Shown: positions 8,669-15,891 of the stretch, piece by piece | Layout of the letters: the number at the start of each line of letters is the position of its first letter | How positions within the stretch are numbered: the stretch's first letter is position 1 | Assembly: GCA_964587815.1 (NCBI GenBank) | Contig: CAZPMH010000007.1 | Span: 38,113 to 102,112, forward strand | Length of the DNA stretch: 64,000 nt | DNA from: UBA1672 sp964587815 | GTDB lineage: Bacteria; Pseudomonadota; Alphaproteobacteria; Micavibrionales; Micavibrionaceae | Reading direction: 5' to 3' | Program-made: the position numbers and the translations under genes | Notes under the pieces: model-generated | Told to the model about the DNA's origin: nothing | Databases searched by the model: none | The model's input: the letters and a program-made list of their open reading frames with translations, nothing else

Positions 8669-9457
8669 ATGTATGATACACCTTATCCGCATGCGCCTAA
8701 AATTGTTTTGATTACTGGGGCGACCGGTGATTTCGGCAAGGCGTTTGCAAGGCGGTTCGCGGCTATTGGTTCGAAGCTAATTCTGGTGGCGCGTAATGCG
8801 AAAAAGGCCGAGGCGTTGAAGGATGATCTTATTAAAGAGTACGATGCCGATGTTCATCTTTGCGTTTTTGATATTCGCGATCGTGATGCGATGGAGCAGG
8901 CGATTGACGGTTTGCCTGAAGATTTTAAAAATATCGACTTACTGATTAATAATGCGGGGCTTGCTTTGGGGCTTGATCCTGCGCAATCTTGCGATCTGGA
9001 TGATTGGGAGACGATGGTTGCGGTGAATAACACCGCGCTTATTCGTATGACACGTCTCGTATTGCCCGGTATGGCAGAGCGTAAGGCGGGCCATGTGATT
9101 AATATCGGCTCTACGGCGGGGAATTATCCTTATCCGGGCGGAAATGTTTATTGTGCGACAAAGGCGTTCGTGAAACAGTTCTCGTTGTCTTTGCGCGCTG
9201 ATTTGGTGGGCACGAATGTGCGGGTAAGCAATATTGAACCGGGGATGATTGAAACGCAGTTTTCTCAGGTTCGCTTTAAGGGCGATGCGGAGAAGGCGGG
9301 TGGCGTTTATGCCAACACGAAGAATATGCGCGCAGAAGATGTGGCCGAGGCGGTGTTTTGGACGGCGTGTTTACCGCCTTATTTCAATGTGAATCGTATG
9401 GAGATTATGCCGACCGTGCAGTCTTTTGCAGGTCACCCGATAGAACGCTTTGATTAA
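8669..9457 (+). CDS. Short-chain dehydrogenase, YdfG-like (3-hydroxy acid dehydrogenase)
   Basis: Classical SDR of 262 residues: nucleotide-binding motif TGATGDFG at 16-23, NNAG at 94-97, catalytic Ser148, Tyr161 and Lys165 (YCATK). The sequence INNAGLALG and the ending NRMEIMPTVQSF resemble the YdfG group, NADP-dependent oxidoreductases that act on serine, L-allo-threonine and 3-hydroxy acids; the exact substrate cannot be read from sequence. It starts 5 bases after the small membrane gene and is probably cotranscribed with ctaB. It is not a known oxidase assembly gene, so its place inside the cox cluster is unusual. Confidence 0.85.
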   Translation: MYDTPYPHAPKIVLITGATGDFGKAFARRFAAIGSKLILVARNAKKAEALKDDLIKEYDADVHLCVFDIRDRDAMEQAIDGLPEDFKNIDLLINNAGLALGLDPAQSCDLDDWETMVAVNNTALIRMTRLVLPGMAERKAGHVINIGSTAGNYPYPGGNVYCATKAFVKQFSLSLRADLVGTNVRVSNIEPGMIETQFSQVRFKGDAEKAGGVYANTKNMRAEDVAEAVFWTACLPPYFNVNRMEIMPTVQSFAGHPIERFD

Positions 9458-9509
9458 ATTTAGAATATAGTGTATCGTGCTAAAAGTATTTACTGTTTTG
9501 GAGTTCCAA

Positions 9510-10151
9510 ATGAAATTTCTCAATTATTTTACATGGTGTGTTTTTGCCGTAACGTTAGCGGCTGCGCCGACCGTCTTTGCGCAAGATGATATGCAGGCGG
9601 AAAAAGAGGAAGACGTTCTGACGCTTGACGAGGCAAAGGCTTTGATTGCAACGCGCCCGGGTGCGAAGGATGCAACCAATGAAGTTGTTAAAGACTTTTC
9701 TTTGGAGTTTTATGATATTTACGGTCGACAGCTACAATATCGTGAGAATGCGAAAGAGTTTCGCGCGATGTTAGAAACACGTCGTTATTCCTATCAAAGG
9801 CCATATGTCGCCATGCGCGATGCTTATGATGCCGTGCGCTTGAAGGTTTTTGAAGCTGAGCGTGCTGCCTATCAGGCACAGATCGAGGCATATAATAAGT
9901 CTATTGCCGCAAGAAATGGTGATGTTGAAGAAGAAGAGGAGCCTGCCGCTGCGCAGCCTGTGTCTTTGCCACAGCCTGATGAACCGATTAATGCGCCTGC
10001 CGCAGAGGATGATGATTCTGAGGGTGATAGCCCCGATCTTCGTGAGCAAGATATCCCGAGTGATGAAAGCGCAGACGACAGTGAAGGTGAGACCAAGAAA
10101 AAGGTTGTTATGCCCGGGGATGCACCGGACTTCGATCCGTCAAACCTATAA
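9510..10151 (+). CDS. Secreted acidic protein of unknown function
   Basis: A 213-residue protein starting MKFLNYFTWCVFAVTLAAAP with a clear Sec signal peptide cut near VFAQ. I chose ATG 9510 over the upstream frame opening at 9477 because a GGAG ribosome site precedes it and the signal peptide starts there. The middle is helical and charged (about residues 30-130). The last 80 residues are low-complexity and rich in Glu, Asp and Pro, for example EEEEPAAAQPV, and probably unstructured. No family is recognised. It ends with its own terminator at 10191. It lies between ctaB and ctaG; a periplasmic role is inferred only from the signal peptide. Confidence 0.7.
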   Translation: MKFLNYFTWCVFAVTLAAAPTVFAQDDMQAEKEEDVLTLDEAKALIATRPGAKDATNEVVKDFSLEFYDIYGRQLQYRENAKEFRAMLETRRYSYQRPYVAMRDAYDAVRLKVFEAERAAYQAQIEAYNKSIAARNGDVEEEEEPAAAQPVSLPQPDEPINAPAAEDDDSEGDSPDLREQDIPSDESADDSEGETKKKVVMPGDAPDFDPSNL

Positions 10152-10190
10152 GGGCTTTTCATCCGATTTATTACAATTTCTTAAGTTTAA

Positions 10191-10218
10191 AAACCGCCTG
10201 AATGTGGCGGTTTTTCTT
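10191..10218 (+). terminator. Rho-independent terminator
   Basis: Stem AAACCGCC (10191-10198) / GGCGGTTT (10206-10213) with a 7-base loop and a following T run. It ends the ctaB-to-secreted-protein transcript, so ctaG at 10252 needs its own promoter or read-through. Confidence 0.8.
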
Positions 10219-10251
10219 TATTTTGGCGTCTTTTTTTTGTATGTATAGGGC

Positions 10252-10866
10252 ATGAATATAAACCCACATCATAGCGATGCGCTCGCGAAAAAAAATGCTC
10301 GTACTGCCCTGATAGTTTTCGGTGTGGTTGTGTTTATGGTCGGGCTGGCGTTTGCATCGGTTCCGCTTTATGACCTGTTTTGTCGGGTCACTGGGTGGGG
10401 TGGCACAACGCAGGTGTCAGAGGCGCTTCCGACGCCTGATAAAATTATTGATCGTGTCATTACGGTTCGTTTCGATGCGAATACGTCGCAGGATTTGCCA
10501 TGGGCGTTTAAGCCTGATGATCTGTCGGTTTCGGTAAAAATCGGGGCGCGTGGTTTTATCAATTATAGTGCTAAAAATATGGCGAGTGAGGCGACCGTAG
10601 GCACGGCGCTGTTTAATGTTACGCCGTTAAAAGCCGGTAAATATTTTCACAAGGTTCAGTGTTTTTGTTTTGATGAACAGGTTTTGCAGCCCGGTCAGCG
10701 CGTTGATATGCCCGTGATGTTTTATATTGACCCCGCCTTGCATGAGGATCGAAACCTGAACGATGTGACGACGATTACGTTATCCTATACGTTTTTCAAG
10801 GCCGAGTCTGATGCGTTGGATGTAGCGATGGAGGCGTTTTATAATCAAGAAGAGGTCACCCAATAA
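10252..10866 (+). CDS. ctaG: Cytochrome c oxidase assembly protein CtaG/Cox11
   Basis: Membrane-anchored copper chaperone that delivers Cu to the CuB site of CoxA. The 204 residues comprise a cytoplasmic N-terminus, one transmembrane helix (about 20-42) and a periplasmic immunoglobulin-like domain. The copper-binding CFCF motif is at residues 137-140 inside KVQCFCFDEQ, followed by the conserved LQPGQRVDMPVMFYIDP stretch. The conserved VPLYDLFCRVTGWGGTTQ follows the helix. Length and order are normal for Cox11. It is followed by coxC after about 180 bases. Confidence 0.95.
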   Translation: MNINPHHSDALAKKNARTALIVFGVVVFMVGLAFASVPLYDLFCRVTGWGGTTQVSEALPTPDKIIDRVITVRFDANTSQDLPWAFKPDDLSVSVKIGARGFINYSAKNMASEATVGTALFNVTPLKAGKYFHKVQCFCFDEQVLQPGQRVDMPVMFYIDPALHEDRNLNDVTTITLSYTFFKAESDALDVAMEAFYNQEEVTQ

Positions 10867-11048
10867 AACGCGTTTACTTTCCTTAATTTGCGGTTTTTGT
10901 TTTGTGTTTTACGCTCTGATTATGATTTCAGGCGCGCGGGTTGAAAAATTATTTAGAATGCGCCATATTTCATGTGTACTCTGACTTCCTGCTGGTTTAT
11001 AAGGTTGGAAAAAATCACAAGAGAAATCTACGAAGAAGTTTTTATATT

Positions 11049-11978
11049 ATGGCTGATCACGTTGAATATACCACCACAGGAAAACCGCACCCTTATCATT
11101 TGGTAGAGCCGAGCATTTGGCCGCTTTTCGCTGCGATTGCGGGTGGTTTGTTTGCCACAGGTACGGTTATGTATATGCATGATGTACACCTGTTTGCGAA
11201 CGAGGCGACAGGATATGAAGGCATTCCTGTTGGTTTGAACGGTATCTATGTCGGCATCGCGGCGATTTTGTTCGTGATGTGGGGCTGGTGGCGTGATGTT
11301 ATTCGTGAGGCCGTAGTTGAAAAGGCGCATACACCGATTGTGAAGGTCGGCATGCGTTACGGCATGGTGTTGTTTATTGCCTCAGAGGTGATGTTCTTTG
11401 TGGCCTTTTTCTGGGCGTATTTTAACGCGGCCTTTTACCCGAATGAGGCGATAGGCTATGTTTGGCCGCCTGCGGATATTCATACGATTGACCCCGTTGA
11501 CCTTCCGCTGATGATGACGATGATCTTGTTGCTTTCAGGCTGTGCTGTGACGTGGGCGCACCATGCGATTATGGAAGGTAAGAATGAAGATTTCGCCGCC
11601 GGGTTGGCGTTCTCTGTTTTGCTAGGCACGATTTTCTTGGGCTTTCAGGTTTATGAATATGTGTATGCGCATTTCGGGTTTACGGACGGTATTTACGCCT
11701 CAACGTTCTATATGGCGACAGGGTTTCACGGGTTCCATGTTCTTGTCGGTACAATCTTCCTGTTTGTGTGTTGGTGGCGTGCAAAGTTGAATCACTTTAC
11801 CGAGGAGAGCCATTTTGGTTTTGAAGCGGCGGCGTGGTATTGGCACTTTGTTGACGTTGTGTGGTTGTTCCTTTTCGTTGCCGTTTATTTCTGGGGTACG
11901 TTGTTTGGCATGGATTTAAGCCCTGCTGATGCGGAAGGCGTGAAGGCTGTTGCGGAGAGCGCAGCTGCGGCACATTAA
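11049..11978 (+). CDS. coxC: Cytochrome c oxidase subunit III
   Basis: Third core subunit, which stabilises the oxidase and its proton uptake. It has 309 residues with seven transmembrane segments in the usual 2+5 pattern. Visible signatures are GMRYGMVLFIASEVMFFVAF near residue 100, ATGFHGFHVLVG near residue 225, and WYWHFVDVVWLFLF near residue 265. I start at ATG 11049 (MADHVEYTTTGKPHPYHLVE), a typical CoxC N-terminus; the longer frame from 10941 adds 36 residues unlike the family. It is followed after 3 bases by the DUF983 gene and then SURF1, a common alphaproteobacterial order. Confidence 0.95.
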   Translation: MADHVEYTTTGKPHPYHLVEPSIWPLFAAIAGGLFATGTVMYMHDVHLFANEATGYEGIPVGLNGIYVGIAAILFVMWGWWRDVIREAVVEKAHTPIVKVGMRYGMVLFIASEVMFFVAFFWAYFNAAFYPNEAIGYVWPPADIHTIDPVDLPLMMTMILLLSGCAVTWAHHAIMEGKNEDFAAGLAFSVLLGTIFLGFQVYEYVYAHFGFTDGIYASTFYMATGFHGFHVLVGTIFLFVCWWRAKLNHFTEESHFGFEAAAWYWHFVDVVWLFLFVAVYFWGTLFGMDLSPADAEGVKAVAESAAAAH

Positions 11979-11981
11979 GAC

Positions 11982-12341
11982 ATGTTGTTTGATGCGGCGT
12001 TATTCAAAAAATCTATGGGGTGTCGTTGCCCGCGCTGTGATGAAGCTGCTCTGTTCAAAGGCAGATTTTCGATCGATTTAAACGATTCTTGCCATCATTG
12101 TGGTTTGGATTTTGCCAAAAATGACAGTGCAGACGGGCCTGCTGTTTTCCTCATTTTTGTTTTGGGCTCTTTGCTTGTGCCGTTCGCAATTGCTTTTGAA
12201 TATGCTTTCTTTCCGCCGCTTTGGGTGCATGGTGTTTTATGGACCTTTGTCGCCCTTGCTTTAACTGTCGGCACGTTGAAGCCGATTAAATCGTATATTA
12301 TTGCACTGCAGTTCAAGCACAGGCCGCGAGATTGGGAGTAA
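11982..12341 (+). CDS. DUF983 family membrane protein
   Basis: A 119-residue protein with an N-terminal zinc-ribbon-like region (Cys14, 16, 19, 37 and 40 in CRCPRC and CHHCG) and two transmembrane helices (about 55-75 and 80-100). The DGPAVF and WTF segments are characteristic of DUF983. This family almost always sits between coxC and surf1 in alphaproteobacteria and is believed, from context, to help oxidase biogenesis; its biochemical role is not established. It begins 3 bases after coxC and ends 3 bases before surf1, which implies one transcript. Confidence 0.9.
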   Translation: MLFDAALFKKSMGCRCPRCDEAALFKGRFSIDLNDSCHHCGLDFAKNDSADGPAVFLIFVLGSLLVPFAIAFEYAFFPPLWVHGVLWTFVALALTVGTLKPIKSYIIALQFKHRPRDWE

Positions 12342-12344
12342 GAG

Positions 12345-13064
12345 ATGCGTTTGCCGTTTTGGGGCAGTATTTTGACCGTCGTCGGTGTGTGTGTTCTGTG
12401 CGGGCTGGGGTTTTGGCAGTTGGAGCGTTTGGCGTGGAAAACAGATTTGCTTGGAAAAATTTCTGCTGAACGATTGATTGACGCAGAGACCGTTTCTTTA
12501 AGCCCTGCGTCGTTTGATGATGGCAGCGTTTTAAAGCGCGGTTTTTTATCGGGTCGTTACTTACATGATAAAGCGATTATGGTTGCGCCGCGTACACTTG
12601 ACGGGGCAGCGGGATTTCATCTGATTACGCCGTTTTTTACGGATGCGGCGCATGGCGGAGAGGTTGTTCTTGTTAACCGCGGATGGGTGCCGGTTTCTTA
12701 TGAACGGCCCGATAATTACAGTGTTTATGAGCCTGTAGGCACTGGCGTTATTATCGGGGCATTGCGCGCTGTTCCGAGGCCTAATGTGTTTACACCTGAT
12801 AATGTTCCGGAGAAGGATGTGTGGTATCAGATTTCTGCGCCCGATATAGAGGCTGTGAGCGGGCTGGATCTTCTTGATGGTGTTTTGCTGTATGTTGAGG
12901 AGGAGCAGTTTGATGATAAGGCCGGTTCCTATCCGGTTGCGGTTGCGCGTGAAGGGCGGCTTTCCAATAACCATGCGCAATATGCGGTCTTCTGGTTTTC
13001 TATGGCGGCTTTGATGATCGGGGTTTATTGTCTCCGCTTTGTTTTTGTCCGCAAAGAAGGTTAG
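12345..13064 (+). CDS. SURF1 family oxidase assembly protein
   Basis: A 239-residue membrane protein with one helix at each end (about 5-25 and 210-230) and a periplasmic domain, the standard SURF1/Shy1 layout. Conserved features are LGFWQLERLAWKTDLL after the first helix, VLVNRGWVPV in the middle and NNHAQYAVFWFSMA before the last helix. SURF1 helps insert heme A into CoxA. It follows DUF983 in the coxC operon. Nothing unusual in length or motifs. Confidence 0.94.
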   Translation: MRLPFWGSILTVVGVCVLCGLGFWQLERLAWKTDLLGKISAERLIDAETVSLSPASFDDGSVLKRGFLSGRYLHDKAIMVAPRTLDGAAGFHLITPFFTDAAHGGEVVLVNRGWVPVSYERPDNYSVYEPVGTGVIIGALRAVPRPNVFTPDNVPEKDVWYQISAPDIEAVSGLDLLDGVLLYVEEEQFDDKAGSYPVAVAREGRLSNNHAQYAVFWFSMAALMIGVYCLRFVFVRKEG

Positions 13065-13195
13065 GCGTTCGTGGCGTTATCTCGATTGTGGATGAAACGA
13101 TTGTAATCGGTTTTTCGGTTTAATTCTGATTCTTCATTGGGTAAGCTCAGATATAGTTTTTGATATCAGATAATTTACGCATTGGGATTTATATA

Positions 13196-13705
13196 ATGAC
13201 CAGAATATCTTTTTCTTTCTTAGTTGCCGGTTTTGCTCTTCTTTTTTCGATGCCTGCTGAGGCGGCGCCGAAGGAGCTTGGTACATTCGGGGCATGGGTT
13301 TCTTACGAGTTGGTAGAGGGAGGAGATAAGGTCTGTTATATGGTGAGCAAGCCTACGAAAGAAGAGGGGAATTATTCTCGTCGTGGTGAGGTGTTTGCCC
13401 TTGTGACGCACAGGCCTTCTGAGAAGACACGAGATGTGTTTAGCTATATTACAGGATACACATACAAGGCGGGCAGTGATGCTACGCTGACGATTGACGG
13501 CAAACGATACGTTTTGTTTGTGCAAAATGAGACCGCGTGGACGCCTGATGCGGATACTGATCGTAAGGTTGCCTCAGCTATTCAAAAAGGATCCAAGATG
13601 GTTGTGCGCGGGACATCAAGCCGCGGTACATTAACGACGGATACGTTCAGCCTTAAAGGATCGGGCGCGGCTTATAAGGCGATTACAAAGGCTTGTGGCT
13701 TGTAA
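13196..13705 (+). CDS. IalB (invasion-associated locus B) family periplasmic protein
   Basis: A 169-residue secreted protein starting MTRISFSFLVAGFALLFSMP with a signal peptide cut near EAA. The mature part has the IalB-like pattern: GAW near the start, CYMVSKP, VTHRP, and a short C-terminal segment with a second cysteine (KACGL). The family is widespread in alphaproteobacteria; in Bartonella it is linked to erythrocyte invasion, but most members have no known role. I chose ATG 13196 because it opens the signal peptide; the frame opening at 13160 only adds 12 residues. It appears monocistronic. Confidence 0.75.
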   Translation: MTRISFSFLVAGFALLFSMPAEAAPKELGTFGAWVSYELVEGGDKVCYMVSKPTKEEGNYSRRGEVFALVTHRPSEKTRDVFSYITGYTYKAGSDATLTIDGKRYVLFVQNETAWTPDADTDRKVASAIQKGSKMVVRGTSSRGTLTTDTFSLKGSGAAYKAITKACGL

Positions 13706-14021
13706 TTATCGCCTTGAGATGCTTGGATTTTAGGTAATTTTAATTCCCTCTTATCTTTTTTCTTTTATCATTGAATCTTTAATTGATGCCTGTTTGGTTG
13801 ATTTTTATCGAGAGGCTCTGTAAACAGTGTCGTACATATTTGTGTTACTCGAGTTTATGTTGTGTCTTTCAGGTGTCTTTAATTTCAGAATTTTGGGCTC
13901 TTTACTTGGGTAAAACCCCCTGAAAAGCGGCGTAAAACTGTACTTGCTTATAGAATGATTGTATCATGAGCATTGGATTACAGTGTTACGCATTGTATCG
14001 AAGTATGAATGAGGTATTGAT
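13706..14021. other. Intergenic stretch without recognisable gene
   Basis: This 316-base AT-rich interval between the IalB-like gene and the M23 peptidase has no convincing reading frame, terminator hairpin or repeat that I can see. It presumably holds the promoter of the peptidase. Confidence 0.5.
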
Positions 14022-15650
14022 TTGCGTTTAATCAATATTATGACCGTCGCCTTGTTGCGTGTGAAGTTGTTTGTTTGTCGTGTTTTTAAGATACGGCGCC
14101 GAAACGTGCTGACTCGTGATAACCGTTTGCGTTTGCGTTATGTTTGTTTCTCTTTTTTGGCTGTCGGCGCGTTGTTGAGTGTGTCTTTGGGGCAGTCCGG
14201 TGTTTCTGTTGCTTATGCTCCGTATGTTTCTGATGATGAAATTGCTTCCGTCGGGGGTGAGTATTACGATGATTTAGAGTATTCCGAGGATTCTGATGTG
14301 GTGATTGGGCGTTCAGCAGATGATCCGCGTCAGCAGGTTGTTGTTTTGTTGCCGGAAGATCAGGAGGAGTACGAAGAAGGGTTCAGTGTTGCTGCCCCGT
14401 CCGATGGTGTGCCAGATACTGCGCTTCCTGTTGAAGTGGCTCCGTTTGATTTGGAGACGGAAACCGAGATTGATACGGCGCATGCGCGGTTACATAAAGA
14501 ACCTGTTTCAGAAGCAGAGATGTTGCCGCGCGATGAGATCTTGGAAGTTTCCACGGGCGACACCGTTGCAGGTGTTTTGCAAAATGCCGGCGTAAGCGGT
14601 GCAGAGGCTTTCCGCGTGGTTAAGGCGATGGGGAAGAAGTTTGATCCGCGTTCGGTTAAGGCCGGGCAAATTATATCAGTTTCCCTTGATCGCGGAGATG
14701 ACGGTTTGGCTGTTGATTCCTTCAGCATGAAAATTAGCCCCACCAAAGAGCTGCATATTACGAAGGATGAGTATGCGCGTTTTTCTGCTGATGTTAAAGA
14801 AAAGGAAATCGTGAAGCATCTTGAAGCGGCGCAAGTTTCGATTGAGACATCCCTGTACGGATCGGCGGCGCGCGTTGGAATTCCTGCCTCTATGGTTGCG
14901 GAGATGATCAGGATCTATTCATACGAGGTCGATTTTCAGCGTGATATCCGTAAAGGCGATACCGTTGAAATCTTGTATGAGGTTTATGAAACGGAGGATG
15001 GTGATTTTGCGCGATATGGCAATGTTTTGTTTGCAAACCTGACCGTTAATAAAACACGTATCCCGATTTACAGGTTTGATCGTGGTGAAGGCTTTGTGGA
15101 GTATTACCATGAAAATGGCCGCAGTTTACGCCGCACTTTGATGCAGACGCCGATTGATGGGGCTCGCATTTCCTCAGGCTATGGCATGCGACGCCACCCT
15201 GTTCTTGGCTATAACAAAATGCATAAGGGAATTGATTTTGCCGCGCCGCGTGGAACGCCGATTTATGCGGCGGGCGATGGTGTAATTAAAAAGGCAGGGC
15301 GTCATGGCGGGTATGGTAATTATGTTCGCATCAGTCATATTAATAACCTTGATACGGCCTATGCGCATTTGCATAAATTTGCCAAGGGCATCCGTTCAGG
15401 TGTGCGCGTGAAACAGGGGCAGGTTATTGGTTATGTCGGCTCAACGGGGCGATCAACAGGGCCGCATTTGCATTTTGAGGTGTTGAAGAATAACCGCCAG
15501 ATTAATCCGAAAAGCGTGAAGACCTCCAAGCGTGCGAAGTTGAGCGGTAAGACACTGCAAAATTTCCAATCACAGATGAATGTGATTAAAGACAAATATG
15601 TGCGTTTATCCAAGGACTTGAAGTTCGCACGAAACGCAACGTCCCAATAA
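14022..15650 (+). CDS. M23 family metallopeptidase (peptidoglycan endopeptidase), membrane-anchored
   Basis: A 542-residue protein with a basic N-terminus, one transmembrane helix near residues 45-65, an acidic linker, a LysM/OapA-like region (VSTGDTVAGVLQNAG near 170) and a C-terminal LytM/M23 domain. The zinc ligands are visible: His401 and Asp405 in MHKGIDFAAP, then His482 and His484 in GPHLHFEV; the flanking GYGMRRHP is also typical. All catalytic positions are present, so it should cut peptide crosslinks in peptidoglycan rather than act only as an activator. The start is uncertain: TTG 14022 follows a TGAGGTA-like ribosome site, and ATG 14040 is an alternative. No operon partner is apparent. 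Confidence 0.9.
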   Translation: MRLINIMTVALLRVKLFVCRVFKIRRRNVLTRDNRLRLRYVCFSFLAVGALLSVSLGQSGVSVAYAPYVSDDEIASVGGEYYDDLEYSEDSDVVIGRSADDPRQQVVVLLPEDQEEYEEGFSVAAPSDGVPDTALPVEVAPFDLETETEIDTAHARLHKEPVSEAEMLPRDEILEVSTGDTVAGVLQNAGVSGAEAFRVVKAMGKKFDPRSVKAGQIISVSLDRGDDGLAVDSFSMKISPTKELHITKDEYARFSADVKEKEIVKHLEAAQVSIETSLYGSAARVGIPASMVAEMIRIYSYEVDFQRDIRKGDTVEILYEVYETEDGDFARYGNVLFANLTVNKTRIPIYRFDRGEGFVEYYHENGRSLRRTLMQTPIDGARISSGYGMRRHPVLGYNKMHKGIDFAAPRGTPIYAAGDGVIKKAGRHGGYGNYVRISHINNLDTAYAHLHKFAKGIRSGVRVKQGQVIGYVGSTGRSTGPHLHFEVLKNNRQINPKSVKTSKRAKLSGKTLQNFQSQMNVIKDKYVRLSKDLKFARNATSQ

Positions 15651-15754
15651 GTTTTTCCTATTTTAGATAAAGTTTTTTTAATGTTCGTTCTTTTTAAGAT
15701 TGAGCATTTGAGAACAAGCGTGTATGGTAATTGTCGAATGATATGCATGCGGTT

Positions 15755-15832
15755 TTGCGCTCGATGAATATTTTAAAGGTTTCGCCGAACTGTAAGCATG
15801 AAATTACAAAAAAATTGTGCCTGAGAGCGCAA
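15755..15832 (+). promoter_or_regulatory. Long-range inverted repeat in the rne leader
   Basis: TTGCGCTC at 15755-15762 is perfectly complementary to GAGCGCAA at 15825-15832, 62 bases apart, upstream of the rne start at 15892. RNase E genes are known in enterobacteria to be autoregulated through structured 5' leaders; a similar role here is inference. Confidence 0.35.
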
Positions 15833-15891
15833 CGCTGTTTTTCAAACTTATTTGAAATCAGCTGTTTTTCTCATGGCTTACGGAGAATATT

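Noticed and set aside
10941..11048. Longer N-terminus of coxC from ATG 10941
   Set aside because: The extra 36 residues are not seen in CoxC and the normal N-terminus begins at 11049.
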